DNA of 64,000 nt, from contig JTDE01000126.1 in NCBI GenBank assembly GCA_014338405.1, forward strand, positions 181,026 to 245,025. The letters run 5' to 3'. Origin of the DNA: Paragonimus skrjabini miyazakii. Lineage: Eukaryota; Platyhelminthes; Trematoda; Plagiorchiida; Troglotrematidae. A program made the position numbers and the translations under genes. The notes under the pieces are model-generated. The model ran no database searches. It was given only the letters and a program-made list of their open reading frames with translations, and had not been told where the DNA came from. Within the stretch, counting starts at the first letter, position 1, and every line of letters begins with the position of its first letter. Shown here one piece after another: positions 25,253 through 36,410 of this stretch.

Positions 25253-28200
25253 TAGTTCCAAAGAGCCATTTCAAAATGTGCAGTGTCAAACTTCGGAGGG
25301 CTTCATCAGCTGCAGCAGTGTTCGACGAGAGGTTGTGTTTCAACTATAACATGATTTCCGTTTTATGGTTTTGACCAAATGACAGTTATCTGTTCCGTTC
25401 ATTCAGTTAAGGTTATTTCTCCAACGAAGTGATGATGATATCCGCAGCGTTTCAAACAAACCAACATTATTAATCAATTGTTGCACTTTTTGGGTTGAAA
25501 GAACAATATGCCGACTTCAATTGGTGCAAGGGACAGTGAGCTTAATTTTGTACTTCACAGTTGTGCGGGGTGAGAGTTTTTCGTCAAATGTAGTTTGAGA
25601 GACAAACATTTGGCGACGGAAATGAAGTTGCTGACTAACAAATCATGATTGAATGTACACAGACGGTGAAAATTAATATTTGCTATCGAACGATTGAAAT
25701 AAAAATCTTATTTATGTTTATCCAATTATGAAAAGGGTAGAGGTAGAGGTTTGCTCACCAGCAAAAAGTTACTGATATGATTCAAACAAAGAATCTCGTT
25801 GATACTTTCAGTGGTTCATAATAAATGAGCAGACTATCTCGAATAATGCAACATGATGCAAAATATTTGTCGGAGGGCCGTCATTACTGATGGATACGTA
25901 ATTAACAGCCAATATTTTTATTTATCCGATTGCGTAATGTGAAAAGCAATAAAGAAAGGGTGATAATACATATCAATTTTAGTTTTCATCAATGGCTTCC
26001 TCGATGACTAATGTGTATTCTACCTCACACTGTTTCAGCAAACCCAACTTGACAGCAAGAACTGGGTAGTCAAATAACAGAACACCTTGGTCACCCAGTA
26101 TCAATTAAGCACGACGTAAGTACATTTCACTAGCAGAGTTCAACATAGTGAGTTGTGTAAACCGATCGGATGATATTGGTGCACTGGGTCATCGGGCACA
26201 ATTGAGTTTCAATTTCTGTAGCGGTTTCCTACTTCTGGGCTTTCTATTCGAGTTTGTTGAGCAAACACTGACTCCGGGTAACTCTGTTTATTTGTGCACG
26301 ATTACCATCCTGAGTAAGTTTGCATTTTTAGAAACATTTTTCCCAGTTTTCATATCTAACGTGTTTCAGTCAATCCCCTCCACTGACAGTCACTGATCAA
26401 ACGCCGTTGAGCTCGTCAAAGTAAGTCCTGGAATCGGCTAATTTCATTTTGGAGGTTTCGTTTCTAATCTCATTGTCTTATTTTGATGGAACAATCCTCT
26501 TAGTACATACCATTCTGTACATACGTAGCAATATCGCAGTAATCCGTCTAGACGTTTGAATCTAGTATTGAGGCGGAAGCTAGTAAAATCCGGATGAAAA
26601 ATTTGTCCAGACACCTTACAATACAAAAGAAAATATAACAATTAAAGCAAGAGGAAAATGCAGTCTTTTGAATGCAGAAACTCTGAATAAAAAGAATATA
26701 ACAAAATTATTTTTCAACATAAAGCTTCCAGAAATTTGCCAGCATTCTCAACCAAAGAGGGAATTAAAATAAAAACGATGTGTATGAAAGTTTGCATGAA
26801 ACCATTGTGCTTTTAGCTCATTTTCGAATACTTGTTATACAAACCATCATTATGCAGTGTTGAAATCTGCATATGATGTGAAAGGTTGAAAATCTTAGTA
26901 CCTTGTTAATGTCCGGTTATTAGCAAACCTAAAATTTGTCTTACAAAAAGAGTAAAACGCAGTTGTGTGAACTAAATAACCAACGGTAAACTTACCGAGT
27001 ATGTTAGATATGGCCGATGGACATCCATCAACACAGGACCGCGAAAGCGTAATATCTGCAAATATTGTCAGAAAACATCACATGTTTAGAAGCTTTCTAT
27101 TGAAGGGTGCACAAATATTTCAGATTTAACCAAATACATTTCACATCATGGTGGACTCAAATGACTGGGCGAGTTTTACGAACCAAAGATTGATATAAGT
27201 TATCCAATTGGCCATTAACGTGTTCAACTGGGCTACGACACGTCATCACGACTGATATAGTACTTGTTTGAGAATCAACAAGCGAAACTAAAACATCCTC
27301 TTAAACCAGTGATGTATATCTGTCAAATTATAACTGAACAAGAGAACGACTGACTATTAACTTGAGACCAGAGATAGTCCATTTTCCTAACGTATATATT
27401 GAGATTCGACAAGCATGGAGAGGTTTGTACTGGCAACCTTTTTGTTGTGACAATATTTATTTATTCTTGTTTTGGGTGCACATCTGTTCAGCATTTCTGG
27501 CTTAACACTCCCGTATGAAGGCGCGCTTATCTTGAACGGTTGATCAACATAATACATTATGTCTGTGACTACCTATAACTTTGCACCCATCACCGGCAAG
27601 CATTACCAAGATAAGTTTATGTTAGCCTTATGAAAATTGCTCAATATTATAGCATGCACTGATTCCCCAGGCTCAATGATGATTAAACACCGAGCGACAT
27701 GTTTACCAAGCAAATGTATGAATACCATAGGCAGTCGCCGCTTCTCACCAAGATTTGACAACAAAACTAAAATTTCCCCCCTCGCCTTTATGTTTCTACG
27801 GTTCGTTGGTATCTTGAAAGAAACAAACTTAAAAGTGTGAAGAAATAATTAACACCTTTGGCCTCGTTCACACATATTTTCCGTGCTACTTTTGACAAGC
27901 CTTTGAATACATTTGAACAGTTTATTGACAGATTACACGTGAATAACATGTAGTCCGTAGCTCACAGTTTACATGAATATTTACGCATCAATATAAAATA
28001 TGCACCCATATGCACCTGTGGCTACACATATTTGTGAAACTTCATATATTCACCTCATATTGAGCCAAAACTTTGGTGAACACGACCTATTAAGCTTGAA
28101 CTCAGTGCACAAGCGGGTATATAATTATATATATAATTGAAGTGTAAATCTGCGCCGTGATATGCTAAGTACTGTTCTGATCGTTAATATCAGTTAATGC

Positions 28201-28400
28201 TACCCTCAGTCGTGCAGTGAGAAATAAAAAACAGATTATATGTTGGGCATGACAAGCTATCAGTCTTTCTCCCTGATTTATAGGTACTTCCCGCGGACGG
28301 CGAAGTCCCAGTACACAAAATATTAGTGTTTGTCGTCCCTCAAAGTTGTTAGCATTAAATGGGGAAAAATGTAATTCCTTATTCAATCCACCTAATATTT
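25253..28400. other. No confident gene; two splice-signal-rich spots
   Basis: At 26222-26313 a segment lies between an acceptor TTTCTGTAG and a donor A/GTAAGT. At 26370-26420 a second lies between GTGTTTCAG and CAAA/GTAAGT. The spacing would give a 56-nt intron, but the reading frames do not join without a stop, so I do not call exons. Short open segments at 27637-27840 (plus) and 28165-28413 (minus) have no recognisable domain. Confidence 0.4.
28123..28138. repeat. 16-bp perfect AT palindrome
   Basis: AATTATATATATAATT is its own reverse complement. Such palindromes are common in AT-rich DNA and no role is inferred. Confidence 0.8.
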
Positions 28401-28839
28401 CACATGAAGCCAACTTAGAGAGGACATATCTTTCAGATTTTCTATTAGTTTGTCTATTTACTTGAAGCGTCAGCCGAATTGCATCTGTTTCTGAATCAGT
28501 TGCATTTGAATGTCGAAAACCGACACATTATGATGCCGATTGTCTGGTATGAACCATCTCGTTTTATTCCTATGACAAACTTTGGTTAAACATTTATATC
28601 ACATTTGTTGGACAAAATCATATACACGGGTTGTGCTACTGAACTTAGAAGTCTACGATTATTTAATTTCAAAAGGCACAACATGGATTGAACTGAGAAC
28701 CCACGCGTATACTGCCTGTATTTGAGAAATATTTGACCAAAAAATAGATTAAGAACCGATGGGAGTGCAACCGAACACAAATATCGTAAACAATGAACGA
28801 ATGGATTGTTTGCACTGCTACCCACGACACCGTTTCAAC

Positions 28840-28946
28840 CTGGTTTATTCTAGAAGTCGCCCTATCAGCACAAAATGTGTGTGAAAGTTGTGGAGCGGAC
28901 CAAGTCACGTCGTCAGTGACGTCTCGCCAGTTGTTTTTCTCACATA
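28840..28946 (-). CDS. Possible internal exon of 107 bp
   Basis: On the minus strand a good acceptor (TTCTTCCTTATGCTTTCAG) ends at 28947. The open frame that follows (VCEKNNWRDVTDDVTWSAPQ) reaches a CAG/GTTGAA donor at 28840. An alternative donor GG/GTAGCA lies about 18 bp further on. The peptide is hydrophilic and acidic with several Cys and no named domain. The acceptor is among the better ones in the window, but the donor is only fair. Confidence 0.22.
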
Positions 28947-29015
28947 CTGAAAGCATAAGGAAGAAGAATTGTGTTTGCTTCTAAAGAGTGCTCATCAGTT
29001 AAGTCAAATGTTGCC

Positions 29016-29060
29016 TGTGTGAGAATGCCTCGATGGAGAAGCCTCTCCACCGCTCACACA
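29016..29060. other. Two-tier hairpin, 45 nt
   Basis: TGTGTGAG (29016-29023) pairs perfectly with CTCACACA (29053-29060). Inside it TGGAGA (29034-29039) pairs with TCTCCA (29044-29049) around an AGCC tetraloop. The inner bulge is asymmetric (10 nt against 3 nt). It reads as a potential RNA structure on either strand. No family is recognised, and it is shorter than a typical microRNA precursor. Confidence 0.55.
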
Positions 29061-30048
29061 TACACTTTGGATGGGTTCACAGATCCAGACAACCAGTGGC
29101 ATATTAGTCCAACCAGGATATCGCCAACTACAACTTAATGAACTACTTATGCTAACCGTGAGACGTGTTGTACTCAACTAGGTATTCTTTCTGTCACCAT
29201 TACGTTTTTGGTAAGTCTGACGTATTTCCGTGGTAGATCCGGTTGGAACTACTTATAATACATATATTCGATATCAACATTTGTATTGGTGACAAAAACT
29301 GGAATGATTGTTCGTTCAGATAAAAATGTAATCTTGGAACAAAAATTGCCGAGCCAACTTTCTTAAGTTTTTATTTTTGTAAATACGTTTAAAAGTAATT
29401 TGAGATACCAAGAATTTTACTAGGCCAGATTTTGAATTGATTGTACAAACACTTTTGTTATGCAATTATGCTACGGGAAAACGACCATCATACCTAGAGA
29501 CGAGGGGATACATTTTTGAAGAAAATCTTACCAGATTAATGTGTGGAATTTAAAAAAGACGTAAGTTGATGTGCATGTACCAAACTTTGGAAGTGTGTTT
29601 ATTCCGTTTATACTAGTGATATTTGCTAGAGTTGTTAGTGTTGGCGACTAAAACAAAATGTCCCCCTACCGGTTTTCACAACCAGTACCAGTGAATTAGG
29701 ATACCTAGTAAGTGTGGTGATAAAACCAAACCAATGGACTGAAGTGTTCTTCGATTAGATCTGCATGATTCTGTACCCAGCCAAATGAATTTATAACCAG
29801 AGAGGCTACTAACGGAAATCGTGAATCAAGCAAGCTAATAGAATCAGATGTGTCTACGCAGTTTTTTTTTGTCCTCAACCGTTTCTTTTCATTGATTTGA
29901 TCGGCAGGTGGCTCCTGTCTATCATCATAATGTATATGATAACATGTAAGATTGTGATTATTGATTATACAATCAAATGTTCCATTGCATTACTAAAATA
30001 TAAGTCGACAAGATAAGTTTCTCAAATTGTTTGCACATGATTGAAGGA

Positions 30049-30577
30049 CTAAGGAACTGCTACCAAACTGCAACACTGTTGCTCAGTAGCCTGCCCAAAG
30101 TTCACGCTGGGTTCTTCTCTAGGATAGATTGTCATTCTGAAAGATGGAAGTAACACTGCTATAGATCGCATGATGCGCGTATTCAGACCAATACCAAGAG
30201 ACCGATTTTCTTGCAATGTCAAATTTACATTTCTAATAAGTTTGCTTGGTTGATAAGACAAGCGTTACAGTCCAGAATCATGTGTTCGTGTTTTCACTTT
30301 AGTCACCCCGAAAGGCAACCCTCTGACAAATGTTCAGTAAACTCCGAAGATACCTACGCCATACTAACCCATGCGACCAAGGTCAGGGCAACTTAACATT
30401 AAGTTGGGCTGGGCACATTTAACAAGTTGGACATATCCACCGGCGCCAATTACACGACTCTGTGAATACCGAAGTGACCGCGTTTTTGACATAAGTTGCT
30501 TCAAATCTGGCAGACTGAATAGTACTAACTACAGCAACAATGACGTTTATGACACACTTTCAAAAGGATTTGTCTGA
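30049..30577. CDS. Overlapping open segments, strand uncertain
   Basis: Three frames overlap here: minus 30049-30261, plus 30211-30396 and plus 30371-30577. The last plus frame contains GWAHLTSWTYPPAPITRLCE and ends LSKGFV, with balanced codons. The preceding plus frame includes CSVNSEDTYAILTHATKVRA. Both could derive from one coding sequence broken by a frame shift at about 30390, for example an old retroelement. No motif identifies it. Confidence 0.15.
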
Positions 30578-30924
30578 AGTGTCCAGTGGAAAGCATAGGC
30601 TTCGATCGACACTGAACAATGTTCAAATTACATATAACAAGGCCCTAACTATTCGGCGATAATTAAAATGTCAGCAATTCATTTGATTTTGGTTATTTTG
30701 AATTGAAACTAGGTTACTGTCGTCGGATCATGAAATACATTGATTAAAACATGACTGTGTATGTCTGAGGTAATCTGGTTGAACTATATGTGAGAATAAA
30801 GACGCGATGGCAACATAGTTGCTCGATATGTATGGTATGAAGTTGACACCTGGCCGTCGTGAAAATCTACACTACGATAAGAACTAACAGAAGGGAAGTT
30901 CACATTTTATTCTTCTGCTTGAAG

Positions 30925-31083
30925 CAACCAGATGAAAACCTACTGGGATGCAAACTTCGCGGTCCGTCGCGAGTTGCGATCAGATTATGCGCCGTGAAAT
31001 ATAACCGCGTCTTGCATATTGTTGGAACCTACGTTTTAATGTGGTTGAGATGTTGTACTTTTGATTATTTTTTTACTGCTCTC
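30925..31083 (+). CDS. Possible symmetric 159-bp internal exon
   Basis: A pyrimidine-rich acceptor (ATTTTATTCTTCTGCTTGAAG, shown in part) ends at 30924, and a CTC/GTAAGA donor begins at 31084. The 159 bp between are open in one phase-0 frame of exactly 53 codons. The frame starts QPDENLLGCKLRGPSRVAIR and includes a hydrophobic HIVGTYVLMWLRCC stretch. An exon of length divisible by three, with both boundaries in phase 0, is the neatest splice-bounded segment here. The family is not recognised. The donor and acceptor were judged by eye only. Confidence 0.33.
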
Positions 31084-31739
31084 GTAAGAAAGTTTGTTAC
31101 CTGAGTTTGAAACTAACTACATTATTTGCTCAATGCATGACTAATTTGCATATTCTTGTTCAAACTGAAAGTAACTTGAAGGATCGTTCGACATATTAAC
31201 TTTTAGTGTATGTATTACATAATTCCAACGAATGATGCTTGTTATTTAATTCAAGCAAAAAATGGGTAAACACTTTGTCAAACGTTGCACGACATCACTA
31301 TCTTTTACAATCAGATATAGCAATCATAATTGACACAAAAACTCTGAGTTATCACAATGTGAGTTAAAAAAACCAATATTCTCCCGTACACATTATCAGC
31401 ATACTCATCGGCCTCACAAGAGACAATATGTTCTACTAACATACAGCGTTACATTTTAATTTGATACATGAATGTATACAGTAAAAACTATGCAAGGATT
31501 CTTTTTGGTACATATTATCCAATTATACTCGGAAAAATCCTTCATAAAACATTCAGTGGCTAGCGCCGCTGCACTAGGTTCTTCACTTCTCCGTTTATAT
31601 AACAGTTCTTTGACGACAATCTGCCTAAAGCATCCACAGTCTTACAACTCAAAGAACGGAACGGCAATTTTTCCTCTCTATTTTTATAACAGACTCGAAA
31701 TATCGGTCAATTTTTATTTTTAGTAATCGATCCAAACAT

Positions 31740-31900
31740 TATATCCGTCTCCGCACTACGTGCGCAGACAAATAAAATCGTTCACGAGGGGGTTGGCTCC
31801 TGTAGATCAGGTTCGCCTTACGAGCCGGAGCCCTCGCGACTCAGAGTCGGTAGCTTGAGACGTTATCTGAGATGGCGGCTAACCGAGCTCATTGGCGTGA
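31740..31900 (+). promoter_or_regulatory. CpG-rich patch, possible promoter or 5' UTR
   Basis: This stretch is clearly richer in G+C than its flanks and has roughly fifteen CpG dinucleotides in about 160 bp. It includes a GGCTCC/GGAGCC inverted pair. It leads directly into an ATG in favourable context (GAGATGG at 31869-31875). Such a patch could mark a transcription start, an old GC-rich insertion, or an unrecognised repeat. No TATA box or named element is visible. Confidence 0.3.
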
Positions 31901-32307
31901 ATGTTGTCTTTGTTTGTCCGAACTGTCTGTGAAATGGGTGCACTTAATGACGCGGGGCAGTGAAAGCCGTGAGAAAGCTGTCTTGCTGATGATGCCTTAC
32001 TTTCACTTACAGCTTAGTTGTTTTTTTGCAAGGTGTAGGCGCCTTGATGTTGTATGGTTGAATATAAACGTGGCTATTTTCAATGATTAGGTCTCCTCCC
32101 CCTTTATTTCCCTTCTTTCTTCTTAAACAGGGTTTGTTTCTTCGCGGATGTGAGGCAGTTAAGCATCATTATGAACTACTGATGTATTGCTGGCTATGTT
32201 GTTTTTATTCTTGTACGCTTGGCGAGCATTTTATTTGGTTCGCCGTTGTAAAATGCTGGATTTCAACCTTATGGTTTGATAAAGCATTTTTGAAGGGAAA
32301 ACAATAA
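31872..32307 (+). CDS. Possible 5' exon and following exon of an unknown gene
   Basis: ATG at 31872 has a purine at -3 and G at +4. It opens a 72-codon frame beginning MAANRAHWRECCLCLSELSV. A donor-like GCC/GTGAGA lies at about 31969. Downstream, a very long pyrimidine tract (TTCCCTTCTTTCTTCTTAAACAG, shown in part) ends at 32132, the strongest-looking acceptor in the window. From it one frame stays open to TAA at 32305-32307 (GLFLRGCEAVKHHYELLMYC and onward, Cys/Trp-rich). Which donor joins this acceptor, and in which phase, cannot be settled by eye. A CxxC pair in each half loosely recalls zinc-associated domains, but I do not call one. Confidence 0.25.
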
Positions 32308-33709
32308 GTTGCAAAAAAACCTGTTTCACAAAAGCACTACTGCTCCCAAAAAACTCAAGAAAAGACTGACTGTTACCGGCAAGATACATAGGGAATCACG
32401 ACCAGCTGATTATGGTGTGTGGGTATGACGATATGCTAACTGCAATAGCTCCAAAACTGTCAATGTTTTGCCCAGTTACTAAGCCCCACTTTGCAAGCGA
32501 CGACAAAAAAGGTAACATTCATCACATTGATTTAAATAATCCAGCAAATAGTCACTACCCATCATCGGTACCCATCATCATATTGAGTTACATAATCCAC
32601 CAAATATTCGGTACCCGCTAAGTCATTTTTACGTCGCTGATCACGAATTAGCTACCGACCAATAAATATAGCAAAAGATCAAACAGTGGATAACGACTGT
32701 TCTTGAATAAACCTAGTGATCATTATCTAAAATAACTATAACTTGTTGATAGATCACAATTTAACAGAACATTTTACATGCAGAGCGCTTGGATTGATAT
32801 CTATTAATGTTCGCTGGGAATTTTAAGAAAAGCGTGTACTAGTGTGTGACATATGAAGCGGACTAGGCTTTGGCACTAACATTTATATTTAAGCAGCAAC
32901 ATTTCACCCAGATTTTGTTTTGGCCGCAACCCATTAACAACGCACATTTTTCTCAAGCCCCGAATTTAATCACTGATCTGCATCCTCTTGACACTGTCAA
33001 AATGACCACTGTCGGGCTTGAAAACCTTGTCGAACGCAAGGGAATATGAACAATGCTCAATTCTTAACAACAGCGGCGACGCTTGCCTAAGAATGAAGTA
33101 TCTGTTGGTTACCACATAACCTCAGCATTGAATGGCATACTCAACTAACGACGGCCATAGCACTCACCTGCATGACGGTCGCACATTCTCAATTCAAATA
33201 GACTAGCCTAGTGAGCAGCCTTAGATAACTAATATCTACAACCATTACTGGAGCTCGACTTTTTGCAATCACAGCATTACACTACCTATAAATCAATTAA
33301 ATCAAATTGACTCAATTTTTGTGTCACGGGTTCTTCAATTGAAACCCGGATGCCGATCATTATTCCGGACACTAAGTTAAGTAAGGTTAACGCGGATAGT
33401 CCGTTCATTTTAAAATGGAAAGTATTTAGTGTTCACTTCAAACTTCGGGACAACCTTATGTGTAAGAAACCGAAGAGTTTGTCGAAATAATTCAGATAGC
33501 GCTTAGGTTGACCTTATTCCATTTCTCCGAATAAGTTACGGATTATAGGGTGATTTGTGATTACTTCGATAACATTAATGTATCCATTTATGCTGTACAT
33601 TAGAGGATTGCTTCACACAGACGTAACTAAATGAAGATTGGTGAGTTTTGGAACTGAGCACGAAAACTGCATAACTAGCGAATAGTATAGCAAATATGAT
33701 TGATTGGAT
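32308..33709. other. No gene seen
   Basis: AT-rich sequence. A small direct repeat TACCCATCATC occurs twice at about 32557-32580. Nothing else identifiable. Confidence 0.5.
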
Positions 33710-34030
33710 AAGACCAGATTTGAAAAGTTCTACACTTCGGCCGGGATCGAGCCAACGACTTAAAGAGCATGTCCAGATGCAACAAGCTCTCCACCATTTG
33801 AGCTGTGAACTCACGCCAGAAGGTCAGAAACTGAATTTTCTACTCAGTTTTTCATCCAACTCAACTTGTTATAGGGAAACCAATCCTAATTGCCAAGTAG
33901 GATTTAGTGAAGGGTTTTCGCTGGAGTCCATCATAACCGTTTGCAACCAAATGGCATTGTACCTGAGTTGGTAGAGCACTCGTCACGTGTGAACATACCG
34001 TTTTATCGATGGTTGGAATCTTGCCGAAAC
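33710..34030. mobile_element. Family A element with two divergent heads (copy A3), diverged
   Basis: The left part is a minus-strand head: CACAGCTCAAATGGTGGAGA at about 33788-33807. A B-box-like GGCTCGATCCCGGCC follows on that strand, and the outer end matches the A tail. The right part is a plus-strand head: CCTGAGTTGGTAGAGCACTC at about 33962-33981, with GATGGTTGGAATC near 34008. Between them, GTTTTCGCTGGAGTCCATCA (about 33914) matches GTTTACGCTGGAATCCATCA of copy A5. The core is otherwise eroded. The heads point away from each other, as in copy A1. Confidence 0.72.
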
Positions 34031-36029
34031 CAAACGCTTTATTATTGTCTGTCTTCCAAATGAAAAATGTGCTAACACTTCGAAATTTTACTACAGAAAT
34101 TTCACGTTTATATCATATGAACCATTGTAGGCACATTTGAAATCCCTGTGGAGCAGACGAAAAAATAACCGTAATGGCTTCCACGAATTTTAGTCGTCGA
34201 ATAGTGTAACCATGTCAAAATGAAACATGTTTAAAAAAATAGGACAGTGTTGACTCGAGTGTCACTTAACTACAAGCTGCCCAGATAAAAAGCGAAGAGT
34301 TCTTGCGATGTCTCAATTTTTCATCAGCAAATGCACTCACCAAAACCACGAGACAGTCTACCTCTCCTCCGATTCACAGAAACGCAATTGAAATTGATCA
34401 TTAGAAGACTGCCTTACTAACGTTTCTCAGAGTCTTTCTTCACGAATATCTCTTATTCATCAGTTAAGTTCATCTACTTTTACTGTTAAAGTATTGATTA
34501 TTTAGTTGGACATCGTCTGCATCCTAAAAGTCTGATTTCATGCAAACTAGGTGGTGTCTGGAAAACAATTTTCACACCGTAAGCAATTTTAATCGTGTTC
34601 CAAATATATACATACGTTGAACTTCCTCGTCAGTCAACTAGCTGATTCGGAGATATACACTGAAAGGAATGAACTGTGCAGCTTCGTTTGTGATTACTCA
34701 CATTCAGTAACGACAGACTATATAAAAACTTGCAGTTCGTCACAACACAATCGTTTGGTTCGCTATAATTTGCTGTAATTTAATCGCGCACATCTGCGCA
34801 CTGCCACCTCTGTTGTAGCCCCCATATATAAACTTGTCGAAACACTGTATAGTTGACAACCACAAGAAGACAGACCACCCTGACGTTAAATTTTCTGTCA
34901 CGTTTGTAGCACCGTGTGCCCATCATAATTTGTCAGGATGACTTGGCTCACACTTATCTTGAGACGTCTTTCAGAAAGGTAAACGCTACCTGACAGTAGC
35001 AAAGGTCAAGCAACTGCGCCCGCTGTACAAAAAGCGAATTGTCATAAGGTGTGCGCGAAATTACAGTTGTGTTGGATCAATCAACAAAAATCTGGAATTG
35101 TGAAGGAAGGAGAAACGACTGCGCTAAGAACAGTGAAAAAAATTATAAAAGTGTAATCCTTAAGTTTAGCAGGTTATGGATTTCGCGGACTGAAATTTTA
35201 TTGCTGTGTCCTTCTCAGTAACCGTTCTGTTCCTGCAAAACTAAGTACTAGCATAGTCGCAATAAGATTATCACTCCATATGTTTTACAATACAGTAAAA
35301 CAGAGATGTAGTCAATAAATGCTAATGGTAAAGTGTCATCTTTTACAGGTGAGAAAGAAACAAATGTAGTCAACGAACAACTGAAGTGTGGTGCATTTCA
35401 TTTATTTTAAACATTTCTCAGACGATATCCACTATCTCAGGCCAAAGAAGCAATAACCTTCAATTTGAAAACATCCGCCGAATATAAATTGGGTGGGCAT
35501 TCATTTTGGTATATTTGTCTATTTGTGTAGCGAATAACTGACTCAAACCAGAGAGCGCGGGTCATAGTTGACTTGGGTGTAAAACGTTAATTCTGAATTT
35601 CTTTGTAACAGCTGCATCTGTTGATTTCTTTTGATGTTCCGGCGGAAATCTCACTAACCGATCATTGCATGTAATACGACAATTGTGTATTTCATCATTG
35701 TTCATTTTGCTACTTTACCCAACAGACAGTGTAATTTTAGAGAGATTCATTTTTAACTGGAGTCTTTTTCGTAACTGAGAAAACGTAGTCATAAGGACGG
35801 TTTTACGGAAATGGATCCGACATCGATTACATTCAAACTAAGCAGTTTATCTTAGCTCACAAGGTATCACTGTCGTTACCCATCAAATTGTCCAGGTATA
35901 AAGTGAGAAGTTGCTACAGATTGTGGAAATTGACCGCCTGAAATCTTTGGTACGTTTATTATCAACATCAGATTGGATGCTGGTGACTTAAAAAGCGGAT
36001 GATCAGAAGTCACTCAATCTTCGTATAAG
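34031..36029. other. No gene seen
   Basis: AT-rich sequence without recognisable coding, RNA or repeat features on either strand. Confidence 0.5.
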
Positions 36030-36410
36030 TCAATCTCTTGGGCACAATACTATTCTAGCCGTGCTACGAGAACCCCGTATTACAAAGCCCAGACGGATAC
36101 TCAGGTTGATACTAAAGTGTTCGCTACGTGAAGACAATTTTTGCAAAACCTGGAGCCTTTCAGTGAGTGTACTGACGCCCGAATAAATTAACAGCGACCA
36201 TCTTGTAAATTGAAGACTACGACCCCTTTCAAAAACTGCTGCCGAATATTTTGACCAAACGAATGGTACTCGGTTGCTTCCGTACCGAAACAAATCCGTC
36301 TTACAGCCAGTACCCGGTTCTAACATGCAGTTTGTGAGTTGCTGGTTCAGTCGCTTATTACACACATCAGATATGTGGTTTCGGCAGGACTTGTCAACGT
36401 ATTTTTTCAC
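36030..36410 (-). CDS. 126-codon open frame of unknown nature
   Basis: This is one of the longest frames in the window outside a recognised repeat. It is on the minus strand, more GC-rich than its flanks and rich in Arg, Ser and Leu (RSLQFTRWSLLIYSGVSTLT). The composition, with many Arg codons and few Lys, recalls degraded transposon sequence as much as a host exon. Neither strand gives a motif I can name. There is no convincing acceptor at its start. Confidence 0.17.
   Translation of the reverse strand: MKKYVDKSCRNHISDVCNKRLNQQLTNCMLEPGTGCKTDLFRYGSNRVPFVWSKYSAAVFERGRSLQFTRWSLLIYSGVSTLTERLQVLQKLSSRSEHFSINLSIRLGFVIRGSRSTARIVLCPRD

Noticed and set aside
26222..26420. Two mini-exons with strong GTAAGT donors and a 56-nt intron
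   Set aside because: No reading frame passes through both without a stop, so they are noted only as splice-like signals.
31872..32240. ZAD-type zinc-associated domain from two CxxC-like pairs
   Set aside because: The pairs fall in separate frames with unknown splicing, and the intervening sequence does not fit the domain.
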